Source of the DNA: Balaenoptera acutorostrata
Taxonomy: Eukaryota; Chordata; Mammalia; Artiodactyla; Balaenopteridae
Direction: 5' to 3'
DNA length: 64,000 nucleotides
NCBI RefSeq assembly: GCF_949987535.1
Contig: NC_080069.1
Span: 42,335,269 to 42,399,268, forward strand
The notes below the pieces were generated by a model, which saw only the letters and a list, made by a program, of their open reading frames with translations, did not search any database and was not told where the DNA came from. How positions within the stretch are numbered: position 1 is the first letter of the stretch; the number at the start of each line of letters is the position of its first letter. This document shows, piece after piece, positions 36,304 through 46,810 of the stretch. The position numbers were made by a program, and so were the translations under genes.

Positions 36304-38600
36304 GTAGACCGAGTGACTCATTCTGGCCCTTCTAACTCATTACTGCTCATGCAGGCTTCCTCCCCACCTCCATCTTAGTTTTCTGAGACGTCCCATGGGT
36401 GAGGAGGCACTGGCCACATGAGTTTTAATTATGTATGACCACGGAGCCTTTACCTGACAACTGCTGGTTTCTAATTCCCATCTCAGCTTTGAATTCAGTC
36501 ATCTCTCTGTCCCCCAATTTAATGTTCTTTTTTTTAAAAAGGATGTTCTTGCTCTTATTTAATTCCATGCATTTAGTGAGGTGTTTTACGCATTTTTATC
36601 TTTATCGATGACTTTGAGACGGTGCAATTATTAGGTTTTAAGTTTCTCCTCCACAAGTGATAGGCTCATGAATAAGATATGACTCCTTTCTCTCACCAGG
36701 CACTTCTATACTGCCCTTGTAATCTCTAACTTGCCTTTGCGATTTTGGCCCGTGGAAATTCATATTCCCCATGGCAGGTGTGAAATCCTTAAGCCCCTTG
36801 ACCTGTAGCTATACCATCTAGTGACTGTCCAAGGGACATGCTGACTTCCTCAGAACTGGCATTACCAGGGCGAAGTTTTGATTGAATCTCTACTGGATTG
36901 ATTTTGCCAGAGTTGAGCTCTTTTAGAGCGACCCGAATAGCAGTTAACCCTTGGCAGTGAACTGCTGTTTACCAGCTGTGGAGATGAGATTCCATCCCCG
37001 GCTTGCTTTAGGTAAACCGGAGTTTTAATTTTTGTCTGCGTCCCTCTCTGACTTGGGTGGCTTTTATTCACTTGGTGATGGATTGTCTGTAGCCAGTGTA
37101 ATTCCTCATCCCTGCTGACATCCGTATCTTGTCACATTTTAGTTGAACCTCCTTTGAGTGCTTTCTACGCAGTTGGACATTTGTGGAACATTTTGGGGTG
37201 GCCTGCCTGAGTTAGCTACAGCGAGGGCTGCTGCTTGGCTGCAGGTATTTCCGGGGCTGATGTCTTTTATCAGGCTGGAGGGTGTGGGTATGCTCATTAG
37301 TGTTTCTGGGGCTCAGGGTGGGGCTGCAGGTCAAAGCCACAGCTGTTATTCAGCTGCTTGGCCGCTGTCATGGGCTGGGCCCTAAAGAGGAGCTTCCCCG
37401 ACCCTCTCCGCGCACCTCCCAGGCCCTGTGTTGCCTGGGTGCCTATTCCTCCCCTGGCCCCAAAGCTGGGGCAAAGGTCAGGAGGTGAGCAATCGCTGTG
37501 TTTATCCTTTGTTAATTGCCGAAAGGTTTCTGCAAGCAAGTTTACTAATGCTGCTGTCAGGCGAGGGTGGGAGCAGTTTACCAAGCCTCAGATTTTCTGA
37601 GGAATCAGGGACAGTAGGGATTTGTGGAGTTCCCATGTGCTGGGAACTAGATCCAGCACGACTTGACTTGTCCGGGCCCCAAGTCTAAATCGTTTCTCGT
37701 GGTTAATAAAAAGAAAAAACAAACTTTCTCAGACCCGACGCTTCATCTCACCGCACCTCTCTGTGTGGCCTGTGCTTCTAGAGTCATTTGGTTCTGAACT
37801 CTGCTACCTGAAATCCCTGGTTGGGTTACTTCTCTCTGTAAAGCAAGGATTCATTGAATGTAATTTGAGAATGTAGCTTCAGGTGGTTGTTACGGTTGTT
37901 GGTGGATGATATTCCTGGAAAAGACACATAAATAGAAATGACTTAAGTCAAGTATATTTTCTCATGGAAATAAAGTTTATCAAGAGGCTATCTTGAATCT
38001 CTCTTTTAACTTCTTCTAGAAATAATTTCAAATGATTACAAAGTTTATATTTAACTTTCTTATGGAAATGATCACAAAACTACATTTAATCAGATGACCT
38101 TAGCTCTCCGCAATGTCATTTTAACATGATGTCTCACAAGATGTATTACTGACAGTGAGCTCAGAAGTAGATTTTTCTGGGCTGATGTCTTCATTCTCCA
38201 ATTAAAAAAAAAATTTTTTTTCTGATGGCAGCTGGGACTGAGATCCTAGCATGACCCATGCCCATCTGATGTTGTGTGTTGGAGAAACAGTACAACTTGC
38301 ATCTTAACATCCAGCAGGCCCTTGGATGATTAAAAGCATCTCATGTTTGTTAATCCTTCAAAAAACATCACAATGTTCACTGTGACAGAAATCAGTAAGT
38401 AGGATTTTGGTGGCAGGGAGATCTCTGTGAGTAAACAATGCAGTATTCAAACTGATGAAAGCTTCGGGTGGAGCCCATGCACTCTTTGGAGACAGAAGTC
38501 AAGATGGCGGTACTCTGTAGAGTGCTGGCCAATCATGGCATAACCACTCCATCCTGTCTTGGTGAGGCAAAAGGAGGTTTGCTTGTACAGCTTTCAAACG
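36304..38600. other. No gene recognised; moderately GC-rich in the middle
   Basis: 2.3 kb of unique-looking DNA. The 37150-37690 part is GC-richer with several overlapping frames on both strands (up to 95 aa), as GC-rich DNA has few stop codons. No homology is visible. Confidence 0.4.
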
Positions 38601-38612
38601 TATATGTTGGTC

Positions 38613-38690
38613 GGGACTTCCCTGGAGGTCCAGTGGTTAAGACTCTGTGCTTCCACTGCAGGGGGTTCGATCCCTGGTCGGGGATCTAAG
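38613..38690 (+). mobile_element. 3'-truncated, tailless CHR SINE with TSD
   Basis: Only the tRNA-like head is present (gggacttccctggaggtcca, then the B box ggttcgatccc), with no 3' half and no A-tail. It is still flanked by a near-match direct repeat, tatatgttggtc (38601-38612) and tatgtgtaggtc (38691-38702), 10 of 12 matching. Confidence 0.75.
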
Positions 38691-38702
38691 TATGTGTAGG
38701 TC

Positions 38703-39936
38703 AATTAAGATGTAATCAATTCAGGTATACCTTTATTTAACATGGTGCAGGCTGCCATGGACTACTATGCAATGTCCTGCGTTATTTTTACTGAAGCAAA
38801 TTAGAAGGAGGTGTGAAATTCAGGAGGGTCTCTTTTGGCGAGCTTGTGACAGGTACCTTGGAGGAATCGTTTAGTTCTGTTTGCTTAATGGTCTTTTGAG
38901 AAATCAAGTCAGAGCTCTCTGTTTTATTATTATTTTTCACTCAGAGCAAATTTCTCCAAATCCCTGTGGTAATAATAGCTCTGAAGGTGGTTTGTTTCCT
39001 GACCAAGCACAGATAACAGGGACTCAACTACAGGGCTTCCTGTTGAGGTCAAGATTGTGATATAATTCCTTAAAATTGGCCAGGCAACATCTTTTGGTTT
39101 GGGTGACACCTGCCCATTTCCTCACAATTTGTGAAAGACATCTTTCTATCACTAATGCTTTATTTTTGGATATCTTTATGGCAAATAGTTTGGTGTTTTC
39201 CCAAAGGATTAACAAATTGTAATTTTTTTTACTTGTTTTAAGAACCTGCTGGATATTAAGATGCAAGTCTTATGGTGTCTCTATTAGACCTAGGTCTCTA
39301 TTAAACCTAGGTACAGTTACTGATTAGCTGGGAGGGGGGAAAGGTAGGTGGAACCTTGCCTCTCAGCAATGGGAATGTGATTTTTCCAAGCCCTCTTGTT
39401 TATTTTAGTAGTGCTAGCATCTTTTGGGGTGGTCCAGATTAGATTCTTCCATTTCGAACGTTCTCACAGACACTCACCACTTCTGTCTTATTTACTGAAC
39501 AGTTGGGCATTTTGTAGTTAACCTCCCATATATGCCTGTACACATGCACACCTGTGTATGTAGCAAGTGTTAGAATTATTCTAAATTTCTCACAGGGAAT
39601 CCTAGTTGAAGTTCAATACAACAGAGGTCTGTTTTGAAATGACACACTCTAGACACTGGTTCAAGCTCACCATATCTGCTCGTACCAGCTGGTGCCCATT
39701 TCCTTTGCAGTCTTTCTATGAACTGGGTTACCTAGAAAGGTTTGGCTCTCAGAGTGGCCTGGTGGGGTGCAACAGCTGTTTAGGTAAATGCTCAGCACAG
39801 AGTGTGTAAACCTGCTATTTTCCCTGATGAACAAACTGAGATTCCTTTCTCAGAAACATGTAGCAAACAAATGTGCCGCAGAGGTGCAGTATTTTGGGCC
39901 CAGCAGGATTGAAGAACTCAGCTTCACAGCCTTTCT
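38703..39936. other. No gene recognised
   Basis: Unique-looking DNA. A 17-bp tandem duplication (tctctattagacctagg and tctctattaaacctagg) lies at about 39277-39310. Confidence 0.5.
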
Positions 39937-39950
39937 GTGTAGGGCAAGAA

Positions 39951-39984
39951 TTTGTTTTTGTTTTTGTTTTTGTTTTTCTTTTTA
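39951..39984 (+). repeat. (TTTTTG)n, modified A-tail
   Basis: Repeated tttttg units at the 3' end of the composite retroposon. This is a poly(A) tail that has become a hexamer microsatellite. Confidence 0.85.
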
Positions 39985-40646
39985 ATTTTTATTGAAATAT
40001 GGTTGATTTGCAATGTTGTGTTAGTTTCATATGTACAGCAAAGTGATTCAGTTTTATATATATATATAAAACTATATATATAAATTCTTTTTTTATATTC
40101 TCTTCCATTATAGGTTATTACAAGATATTGAATATAGTTCCCTGTGCTATACAGTAGGTCCTTGTTGATTATCTGTTTTATATATAGTCCTATGTATGTT
40201 TTAATCCCAAACTCCTAATTTATCCCTCCCCCCCCTTCCCCTTTGGTAACCATAAACTTGTTTTCTATGTCTGTGAGTCTATTTTGTAAATAAGTTCATT
40301 TGTGTCATTGTTTTTAGATTCTACAATATAAGTTATAGTGCCTACTTCAGGGCTGGGAACACAGCTTCTATAAAGGATGAACTACTTGTTTTTCCAACTT
40401 TCTTTTCCCAAAGTTATGACTAAAGGGCACTTTGACCCCCTAATTTTCTGAAATCTAATCCATCATAAAGTTCCTCTGTTTTACCTTCAAAATAAAGTCT
40501 CAAATCTGCCCACTTCTCTCTCTCTCTCTCCTCTCACAGCTAAATCTCACCTACAGCCCTTCAAAAGCCTCTTTGCTCCCACTTCAGCAATAGCTTTCCA
40601 CTAATCCACTCAACTAATCCACACTTCCAGAAAAATTCACTTTTTT

Positions 40647-40950
40647 AAAAAATAGCTTTATTTATTTTATTTTATTTATTTATTTTTGGCTGCGTTGGGT
40701 CTTCATTGCTGCACGCAGGCTTTCTCTAGTTGCAGCAAGCGGGGGCTACTCTCCATTGTGGTGCGTGGGCTTCTCATTGTGGTGGCTTGTCTTGTTGCAG
40801 AGCACGGGCTCTAGGTGTGCAGGCTTCAGTAGTTGTGGCACACGGGCTTAGTTGCTCTGCGACATGTGGGATCTTCCCAGACCAGAGATCGAACCCTTGT
40901 CCCTTGCATTGGCAGGCGGATTCTTAACCACTGCACCATCCGGGAAGTCC
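40647..40950 (-). mobile_element. CHR-2-like SINE with 20-bp TSD
   Basis: An antisense tRNA-derived SINE with the A/T tail on the left (tttatttattttatttta) and the tRNA-like head on the right. The exact TSD ccagaaaaattcactttttt is at 40627-40646 and 40951-40970. It is nested in the composite retroposon, so it is younger. The 65-aa frame in it is not a gene. Confidence 0.92.
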
Positions 40951-40963
40951 CCAGAAAAATTCA

Positions 40964-40990
40964 CTTTTTTTTTTTTTTTTTGCAGCAACT
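40964..40990 (-). mobile_element. Micro-insertion: T-run plus gcagcaact with its own TSD
   Basis: Right after the SINE's right TSD comes a T-run, then gcagcaact, then a third copy of aaaaattcactttt (40991-41004). This is best read as a second, extremely 5'-truncated retroposition (about 10 bp of body plus A-tail) into the same target site. Confidence 0.55.
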
Positions 40991-41119
40991 AAAAATTCAC
41001 TTTTAAAAATCCATTTATGCCTGCTTTCTACTTAGAATCCTTAAGTGACTTTTCATTACACTTTGAATAAATTCCCAGTGAGTGTAGGGCAAGAATTTGA
41101 AGCAAGAGTTTTACCACCT

Positions 41120-41498
41120 TGTTATGGGCTGAATTGTGTCCTAAAATTCATGTGTTGAAGCCCTAATCCCCTCAGAATATGACTATATTTGGAGACAGGA
41201 CCTTGAAAGAGGTGAATAAGGTAAAATAAGGTCATGTGGTGAGCTCTAATCCAATAGACTAGTGTCCTTATAAGAAATGGAGATTAAGACACAGATACAT
41301 ACAGAGGAAAGACTATGTGAAAACACAGGGAGAAGGTGGCCATCTACAAGCCAAGGAGAGAGGCCTCAGAAGAAACCAACCCTTCCAACACCTTGATCTC
41401 AGACTTCCAGGCTCCAGAACTATGAGACAATAAATGTCTGCTGTTTAAGCCACCCAGCCTGTGGCATTTTGTTATGGCGGCCCTGGCAACCCAATACA
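41120..41498 (+). mobile_element. Solo MaLR-type LTR (MLT1/MST group)
   Basis: It starts tgttatgggctgaattgtgt and ends gcaacccaataca, with the usual LTR polyadenylation signal region (gagacaataaatgtctgctg near 41426). The TSD is cacct (41115-41119) against caccc (41499-41503), the 5-bp size expected for ERVL-MaLR. No internal retroviral sequence is present. Confidence 0.8.
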
Positions 41499-41503
41499 CA
41501 CCC

Positions 41504-41880
41504 TGATAGGCAGTCTTGGTTGCCAGAAGAAGAGCATATTGTCTTTTGGAGATATTTGCCTCAAACCAAAATACAGATTCTTAAAGAAATAAAATGCAGA
41601 AAAATCAAACCTACCTCTGCTGGTAGTGATAGCTTCAGAGACAGGACCTCTGGTCCCCTCAGGAGTCCCTCAGTAATTAGGGAAGAGGCCACTAACAGTC
41701 ATACTGCCTCACAGGGTCTTGACAGCTCTGCTTGTCTCCTTCTGTTTTGTTCCCTTTCGTTTGCCCCTAGGACTGGATGCTCTCAGTCCTCATGTTACAG
41801 GGTACTGAGGAAGCTGGTTGCTGCCTAAGTCACAGCAGTTGGTGGCTATAAAACAGATGAGGGACTTCCAAGTGCTAACT
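41504..41880. other. No gene recognised
   Basis: Unique-looking DNA. A 119-aa frame (41469-41828) overlaps the LTR end and has no recognisable domain. Confidence 0.45.
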
Positions 41881-41887
41881 GCTTCTT

Positions 41888-42119
41888 TCTTTTTTTTTTT
41901 TTTTTTAATATTTATTGACTTGGCTGCACCGGGTCTTAGTTGCGGCATGTGGGATCTTTGTTGCAGCAGGCGGGATCATTTTTAGTTGCGGCATGCAAAC
42001 TCTTAGTTGCGGCATGTGAACTCTTAGTTGTGACATGTGGAATCTAGTTCCCTGACCAGGGACTGGACCCAGGCCCCCTGCATTGGGAATCCTAGCCACT
42101 GGACCACCAGGGAAGTCCC
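41888..42119 (-). mobile_element. CHR-type SINE with internal repeats
   Basis: An antisense tRNA-derived SINE: T-run at 41888-41905, then several degenerate units of cttagttgcggcatgtg (about 41934-42030), then the antisense tRNA-like head ending accagggaagtccc. Flanking TSDs are only faint (taactgcttctt / taaccatttctt). Confidence 0.85.
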
Positions 42120-42451
42120 GGTAACCATTTCTTATAGAAAGTCCCAGAATGGTCTAAACAGATGGGCCCTTTTAGGCATTTCATGATTTGTCTGAAGAGC
42201 CTAATTGAAAATTGTGTTTTTGGTCACTTTAAAGCCCATGATTAAGATGTTTTCTAATTAAAAAAAATTTTTTTAATGAGTTGAACACTGGTTTAATTGA
42301 CTAGCTAGAAAATAGGCCTTAGTTTCTACAACTTTCTTTTCCACCATCTGCTGGACTTTAAAGCTGAGAGGGAGAATTTCAGTTTAGTTGAGGTAGGCAG
42401 CTGCCAGGGGGAGCTCGTAGACAGGTTCCACTGTTAGGTCTTTTCTTATCT

Positions 42452-42583
42452 ATTTTTTTTTTCAACATCTTTATTGGAGTATAATTGCTCTACAATGGTG
42501 CGTTAGCTTCTGCTGTATAACAAAGTGAATCAGCCATACGTATACACATATCCCCATATCCCCTCCCTCTTGTGTCTCCCTCC
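42452..42583 (-). mobile_element. Short 5'-truncated L1 (3'UTR only) with TSD
   Basis: 132 bp of L1 3'UTR (caacatctttattggagtat, same type as the L1 at 52.5 kb) with a T-run on the left. The exact 16-bp TSD aggtcttttcttatct is at 42436-42451 and 42584-42599. Confidence 0.92.
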
Positions 42584-42775
42584 AGGTCTTTTCTTATCTT
42601 AATGTTACCTTTATTTCTGTGACTTAAGTGCAGATTTCCCCTTTCCAAGGAGTTTAGGCACACAGAGAACTGTTTTTTACAAACACTGGAAAAATGAAAA
42701 ACAAAAGAAAAAGTCAAGAAAAAAGGCCTGGAATTTTTCTGTAATCTGGAGGAGGATTTATGTGGTATCTGCATT

Positions 42776-43166
42776 AGGGAAGGAGGAAGGAAGGAAGGAA
42801 CGGACGGAGGAGGGTGGAAGGAACAGAGGGAGGAAGGAAGGAAGGAAGGGAGGGAGGAAGGAAGGAACGGAGGGAGAGAGGAAGGAAGGAAGGAGGGAAG
42901 GAAGGAAGGGAGGGAGGGAGGAAGGAACGGATGGAGGGAGGGAGGAAGGAAAGAAGGGAGGGAGGAAAGAAGGAGGGAAGAAAGGGAGGGAGGGAGGGAG
43001 GAAGGAACGGAGGGAGGGAGAGAGTAAGGAAAGAAGGGAGGGAGGAAGGAAGGAAAGAACGGAGGGAGGGAGGAGGGAAGGAAGGAAGGGAGGGAGGGAG
43101 GGATGAAAGATGGAATGGAGGGAGGGAGGAAGGAAGGAAGAGAGGGAGGGAGGGAGGGAGGGGAGA
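42776..43166 (+). repeat. 390-bp homopurine (GGAA/GGGA)n tract
   Basis: An almost pure G/A tract on the plus strand. The unit ggaacgg recurs at about 42797, 42864, 42924, 43004 and 43056, showing a loose higher-order pattern of 52-80 bp. The long open frames of up to 176 aa on both strands (Arg/Gly/Glu-rich or Pro/Ser/Leu-rich) are artefacts of this tract. Confidence 0.97.
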
Positions 43167-43189
43167 CTGGAGTTTGGGGAAGAACCTGG

Positions 43190-43345
43190 AATACGACCCA
43201 GGATGCTCAATTGTCATGAACTTGCTGTGCGCTCTTGGGCACGTTTATTATCATATCCTCATGTGTCAAATCTTCATCATCCCCTGTCAACATCACAAGG
43301 TTGTTGGTGAGTTTGAAAGGAAAGTGTGTGAAAATGAAGAATGAA
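43190..43345 (+). mobile_element. MIR SINE relic
   Basis: gctgtgcgctcttgggcacg near 43224 and aaggttgttggtgagtttga near 43298 follow the MIR sense order. Confidence 0.65.
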
Positions 43346-44409
43346 GTGCCAGTTGAGCTTAATAGAGTCCCTAGGAACCAACGATCCTGTTCTAAAGAAC
43401 CTCGTTAATCTTTGATCAATTTTAATGTCCAAGTGGGAGAAGGCTTCTCAGAGGGAATGAAAACTCATGACACGGGAACAGAGTGTCAGTCAGAAAGAGT
43501 TGTTCGTCATTAAATTGCCTCTCGGATACAGATCAGTCCCATGAGTTTTAGTCAGGCCTCGGTGTGTCAGGGAAGCTTGAGCCCACTTTCTGAAAGCCTT
43601 TTCCCCAGGAAATACTGACCATGAAGATCCCAGACCTCTTGAGGGAGTGAGTGGATTTGATCTCAGAGTGGGGAGGTGTGACAATGACCTGTGAGATCGT
43701 CTACCCTTTACCATCTAATGTGACAGAGCAAGAGCCACACCTAACTGGCCCCACTTGGGAGAAATGGCTGGTTCCTGAACCAGCAGGCAGGGCCGAGGAT
43801 TTGGGCTTGGATCTGCCTGGTCCTTTGAGAATCCAGGAAATGATGGCTGGATAATACTACAGTCTCTGATCAGAACAGCTGTTCTTTACCAGCCCCGATG
43901 AAGAAGCTGTTGAATAATTCATGAGGATTGCCTTCAGCAATAACAGTGGGCATGGCCCAATCTGAAGTTCAAAGGGTGCTGGCTGCTCCTGGCAAGTGTC
44001 ATGATGGGGGAAAATTTAATGGCCTTGGTTGCCAGTGAATAATGATAAGTCATGCATTGGGTGTGTGCAGTTAGAGTTGGACCCTTGGACAGATGTGCTG
44101 AGGATAAAAGGAGCTGCTCAGGGTTCCTGAGACAGGAGGGTTGCAGTGAGGCTGGGAGGAGACTAAATAAGTTCTCACGGGACCTGGTGGCTAGGCAGAA
44201 GTGACTACACATCTGAGGATATGTCCTCGCCTTGCCCTGCCTGGCAGAGAACAAAATTTCAGATGGGTCCCTTGGCCCAGTTTCTCTGTGAGGTGGGTGG
44301 CAGGTAGGTGTTCCACCAAATGTGAAGTGTTTTGTAAATAATCGTGATACTGAAAGGGTCTTCCCTGGGGTGGGGGTGGGGGCAGAGGATTTTCTTTCTA
44401 GACTGGAAT
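43346..44409. other. No gene recognised
   Basis: About 1.1 kb of unique-looking DNA. The 162-aa minus-strand frame at 43934-44422 has no start context, domain or homology that I recognise. Confidence 0.45.
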
Positions 44410-44441
44410 GAATTTCATTCATTCATTCATTCATTCATTCA
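44410..44441 (+). repeat. (ATTC)n microsatellite
   Basis: Six to seven perfect tetranucleotide units. Confidence 0.95.
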
Positions 44442-44638
44442 GGGAGAAACCACCCTATTGTTTATTGTTACCAATAGGGACTCTTGAATATTTCAGTGTT
44501 TAAGATTAACACCTTCTTGAACAGAATAAATATACTGAGCGTGATGCTTGTTGACCAACTTCTGAGTCACTATTTTGATCTTAATTGCTTTCATTTCCTT
44601 CGCTGTCAGCAAGTACTCAGAACAGTGTGGTGTCATTT

Positions 44639-44880
44639 TTTCTTTTAATTTTTATTGTTATAATTTACATACCATACAATTCACTTGCTTTACTTGCACA
44701 ATTCAATGATTTTTTGGTATATTTACAGAGTTGTGTAACTATCACCACAAGCATAGAGTTTTTTTTTTTTTTTTTTGGCTGTGTGACGTGTGGGACCTTA
44801 GTTCCCCGACCAGGGATCGAACCCACACCCCCTGCACTGGAAGCGTGGAGTCTCAACAGCTGGACTGCCAGGGAAGTCCC
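44639..44880 (-). mobile_element. Chimeric retroposon: CHR SINE joined to an L1 3' fragment, 13-bp TSD
   Basis: On the minus strand: a compact CHR-1-like SINE (44880-about 44777, head accagggatcgaaccc-type B box in antisense near 44809), its A-tail (44760-44776), then about 120 bp of old L1-like 3'UTR (44760-44641) ending in an A-rich tail. The perfect TSD tgtggtgtcattt flanks the whole unit (44626-44638 and 44881-44893). No TSD brackets the SINE alone. Confidence 0.8.
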
Positions 44881-44973
44881 TGTGGTGTCATTTATACACA
44901 CTCTAACAAGTATAGAATATTTATGTGACCCTGCCAGCCACTAAGCAAGTGGGACCATGTGTTTGGACTATAT

Positions 44974-45184
44974 CAGGGGTCCCTAGTCCCCGGGCCCCGG
45001 ACCTGTGCGCGTCTGTGGCCTGTTAGGAACCGGGCTGCACAGCAGGAGGTGAGTGGTGGGCAGGCAAGCGAGGAAAGCTTTATCTGCCGCCTGAACCATT
45101 CCCCCGACCCCCGACCCCGCTGTCCGTGGAAAAACTGTCTTCCACGAAACCAGTCCCTGGTGTCAAAAATGTTGGGGACCGCTG
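44974..45184. mobile_element. Complete hAT non-autonomous element with TIRs and 8-bp TSD
   Basis: It begins caggggtccctag and ends gttggggaccgctg, forming about 13-bp imperfect terminal inverted repeats. The 8-bp TSD is gactatat (44966-44973) against gactgtat (45185-45192), as expected for hAT elements. The interior is GC-rich and unusually well preserved (ctgttaggaaccgggctgca near 45020). The 97-aa frames on both strands are not genes. Confidence 0.85.
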
Positions 45185-45192
45185 GACTGTAT

Positions 45193-46004
45193 GATACTGA
45201 GAGACTATTGTTATTTTGGAGGGAATACTTGTTAATAAAGACAACTTTATAGTCATGAGTGCTCAAGTAGTTTTTTCCCCTACGGAGTTATATATTAACA
45301 AAAATTTATGATCAGCTTTTCTAAAACATAGGTGTGCCAGGATAGTTCATTGAGATATTAATTAGTGAACATGTGGTCTCCCTCTATAGCCTACTCTCCT
45401 CTGTGATCTAATTAGAGAGGAAGCTGAAGCTACTGGAAGATGGCAGTTTTTCCTTTCTTTTGTAAAAGGTGAAGCTCTAGAAAGAGGTATCTCTAAGAGT
45501 TCCTGATGGATAGAGATGAGGGAGAGGGTCTTTGAGATTAATAAGGAAGTGAGAATAGGGACATTCCCGAAGCCTGGGAAGGGGTTACTATGGGAACAAG
45601 TTTCTAGGGAGGTAGAATACCATGGAGGAGACGGCATCATGGTGATCCCGTTGAGGGTGGACCTGGGGACATGGACTCACAACATTGCCAAAGAAACATT
45701 GAAACAATTGGACCTGAGTTGCTGGCTGGGATGCCTGAGCTCATCTGCTTAGTAGTCATAGATAGGCGTATGGTTCACTTAATCTAACTTGCTAAATTCA
45801 CAAATGAAGACAGTGAAACTCAGAACTGTGTAACTTTTTGAGGTCCCTCAACCTCTCGAGGTCTCTTACTCACTGATCTGTAAAATGGAGGGAATTGACT
45901 AATTAAAAATGCCTAAGCGAGTGTTTGAAAAATTGCTGAAAAAAATTGGCAATTCAGCTAACAAAATCTATAATTCTGTCATTTAAAATGCCTTGAAATT
46001 ACCT
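45193..46004. other. Mostly unique DNA with a small MIR relic
   Basis: The MIR sense core is visible at about 45800-45910 (actgatctgtaaaatggagg). The other small frames show no features. Confidence 0.45.
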
Positions 46005-46185
46005 GAATAGACACCACGGGGCCTTTGCATATGCTACTTCCACTCCTTGGAACTCCCACCCTTAAACCTTGTTCATCCTTTAGGACTCAGCTAAATGTCA
46101 TCTTCTCTTGGAAGCTTTCCTTGAAACCTCTTATCTCCCAAGACTGGGTTGGGTATCTCTCCTGACATCCTGGGTTTAACTTATG
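46005..46185 (+). mobile_element. L2 fragment, left part
   Basis: tttgcatatgctacttccac and the following ctttaggactcagctaaatg are L2-like in sense orientation. It continues at 46667 after the inserted LTR. Confidence 0.55.
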
Positions 46186-46666
46186 TGTTAATTTCTTATT
46201 GCTACTGTAACAAGTTACCACAAACTTAGTGGCTTGAAGCAAATTTATTATTTTATAGTTCCGGAGCTCAGAAATCTGAAGTGGGTCTCACCAGGCTAAA
46301 AATCAAGGTGTCAATAGGGCTATGTTTCTTCTGGAGGCTCCAGGGGATAATCCATTTCCGTGCCTTTTCCACCTTCTAGAGGTCTCCTGCATTCCTTGGC
46401 TCCTTACACCATCTTCAAAGCCAACATCTTCAAATCTTTCTCTGGCTATGAATATCTTTGCCTCCTTCCACATCTGTGGACCCTGTGATAATGTTGGGCC
46501 CACTTGGATAATCCAGGATAGACTCCCCATCTCAAGGTTAGCTGATTTAACAACCTTACTTCCACCTGCAACCTTAATTCCCCTTTGTCCTGTAACCTAA
46601 CATATCCATCAGTTCTGGGGAAAAGGACGTGGACATCTTTGGGGAGCCATGACTCTGCCTACCACA
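46186..46666 (-). mobile_element. Solo MaLR-type LTR (MLT1 group)
   Basis: On the minus strand it starts tgtggtaggcagagtcatgg and ends aagaaattaaca, with ccacgtccttttccccagaa and the usual aataaatttgcttcaagcca near its 3' end. This is standard MLT1-type LTR text. A clear TSD is not visible. It splits an L2. Confidence 0.75.
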
Positions 46667-46810
46667 CCCCATCAGCACTCTTGCCACACTGTACGGTAAT
46701 TTCCTCTCACTTTGGCTGTCTCCTTCTCTTGACTCCTAGAGCTCAGAGTCTGTGTTTGTTTCCTGCTGCCTTCCCAGCAATTTGTACAGACATTTCAAAC
46801 TGGAAGCTTT
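46667..46810 (+). mobile_element. L2 fragment, right part
   Basis: A C/T-rich continuation (ttgactcctagagctcagag near 46729) of the L2 at 46005-46185. Confidence 0.45.

Larger units (their letters stand above)
39955..41081 (-). mobile_element. Composite retroposon: non-L1 5' part joined to an L1 3' end, 18-bp TSD
   Basis: A perfect 18-bp direct repeat gtgtagggcaagaatttg lies at 39937-39954 and 41082-41099. Between the two, on the minus strand, is first about 745 bp of non-L1 sequence (41081-40337; it resembles antisense L2 and was later hit by a SINE), then an L1 3' end (40336-39985), then a T-rich tail next to the TSD. The L1 piece has no TSD of its own. The whole block therefore looks like one retrotransposed chimeric RNA. 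Confidence 0.75.

Noticed and set aside
42758..43344. Long open frames (114-176 aa) on both strands
   Set aside because: They are translations of the homopurine/homopyrimidine tract, which contains almost no stop codons in any frame.
43934..44422. 162-aa minus-strand frame, possible gene
   Set aside because: No recognisable domain, signal peptide or splice context. A frame of this size arises by chance in 64 kb on two strands.
44585..44944. 119-aa frame with a hydrophobic start
   Set aside because: It runs through the L1 fragment, a poly(T) (giving Phe-rich residues) and a SINE.
44959..45266. 97-aa frames on both strands
   Set aside because: They are inside the hAT element, whose GC-rich sequence has few stops.
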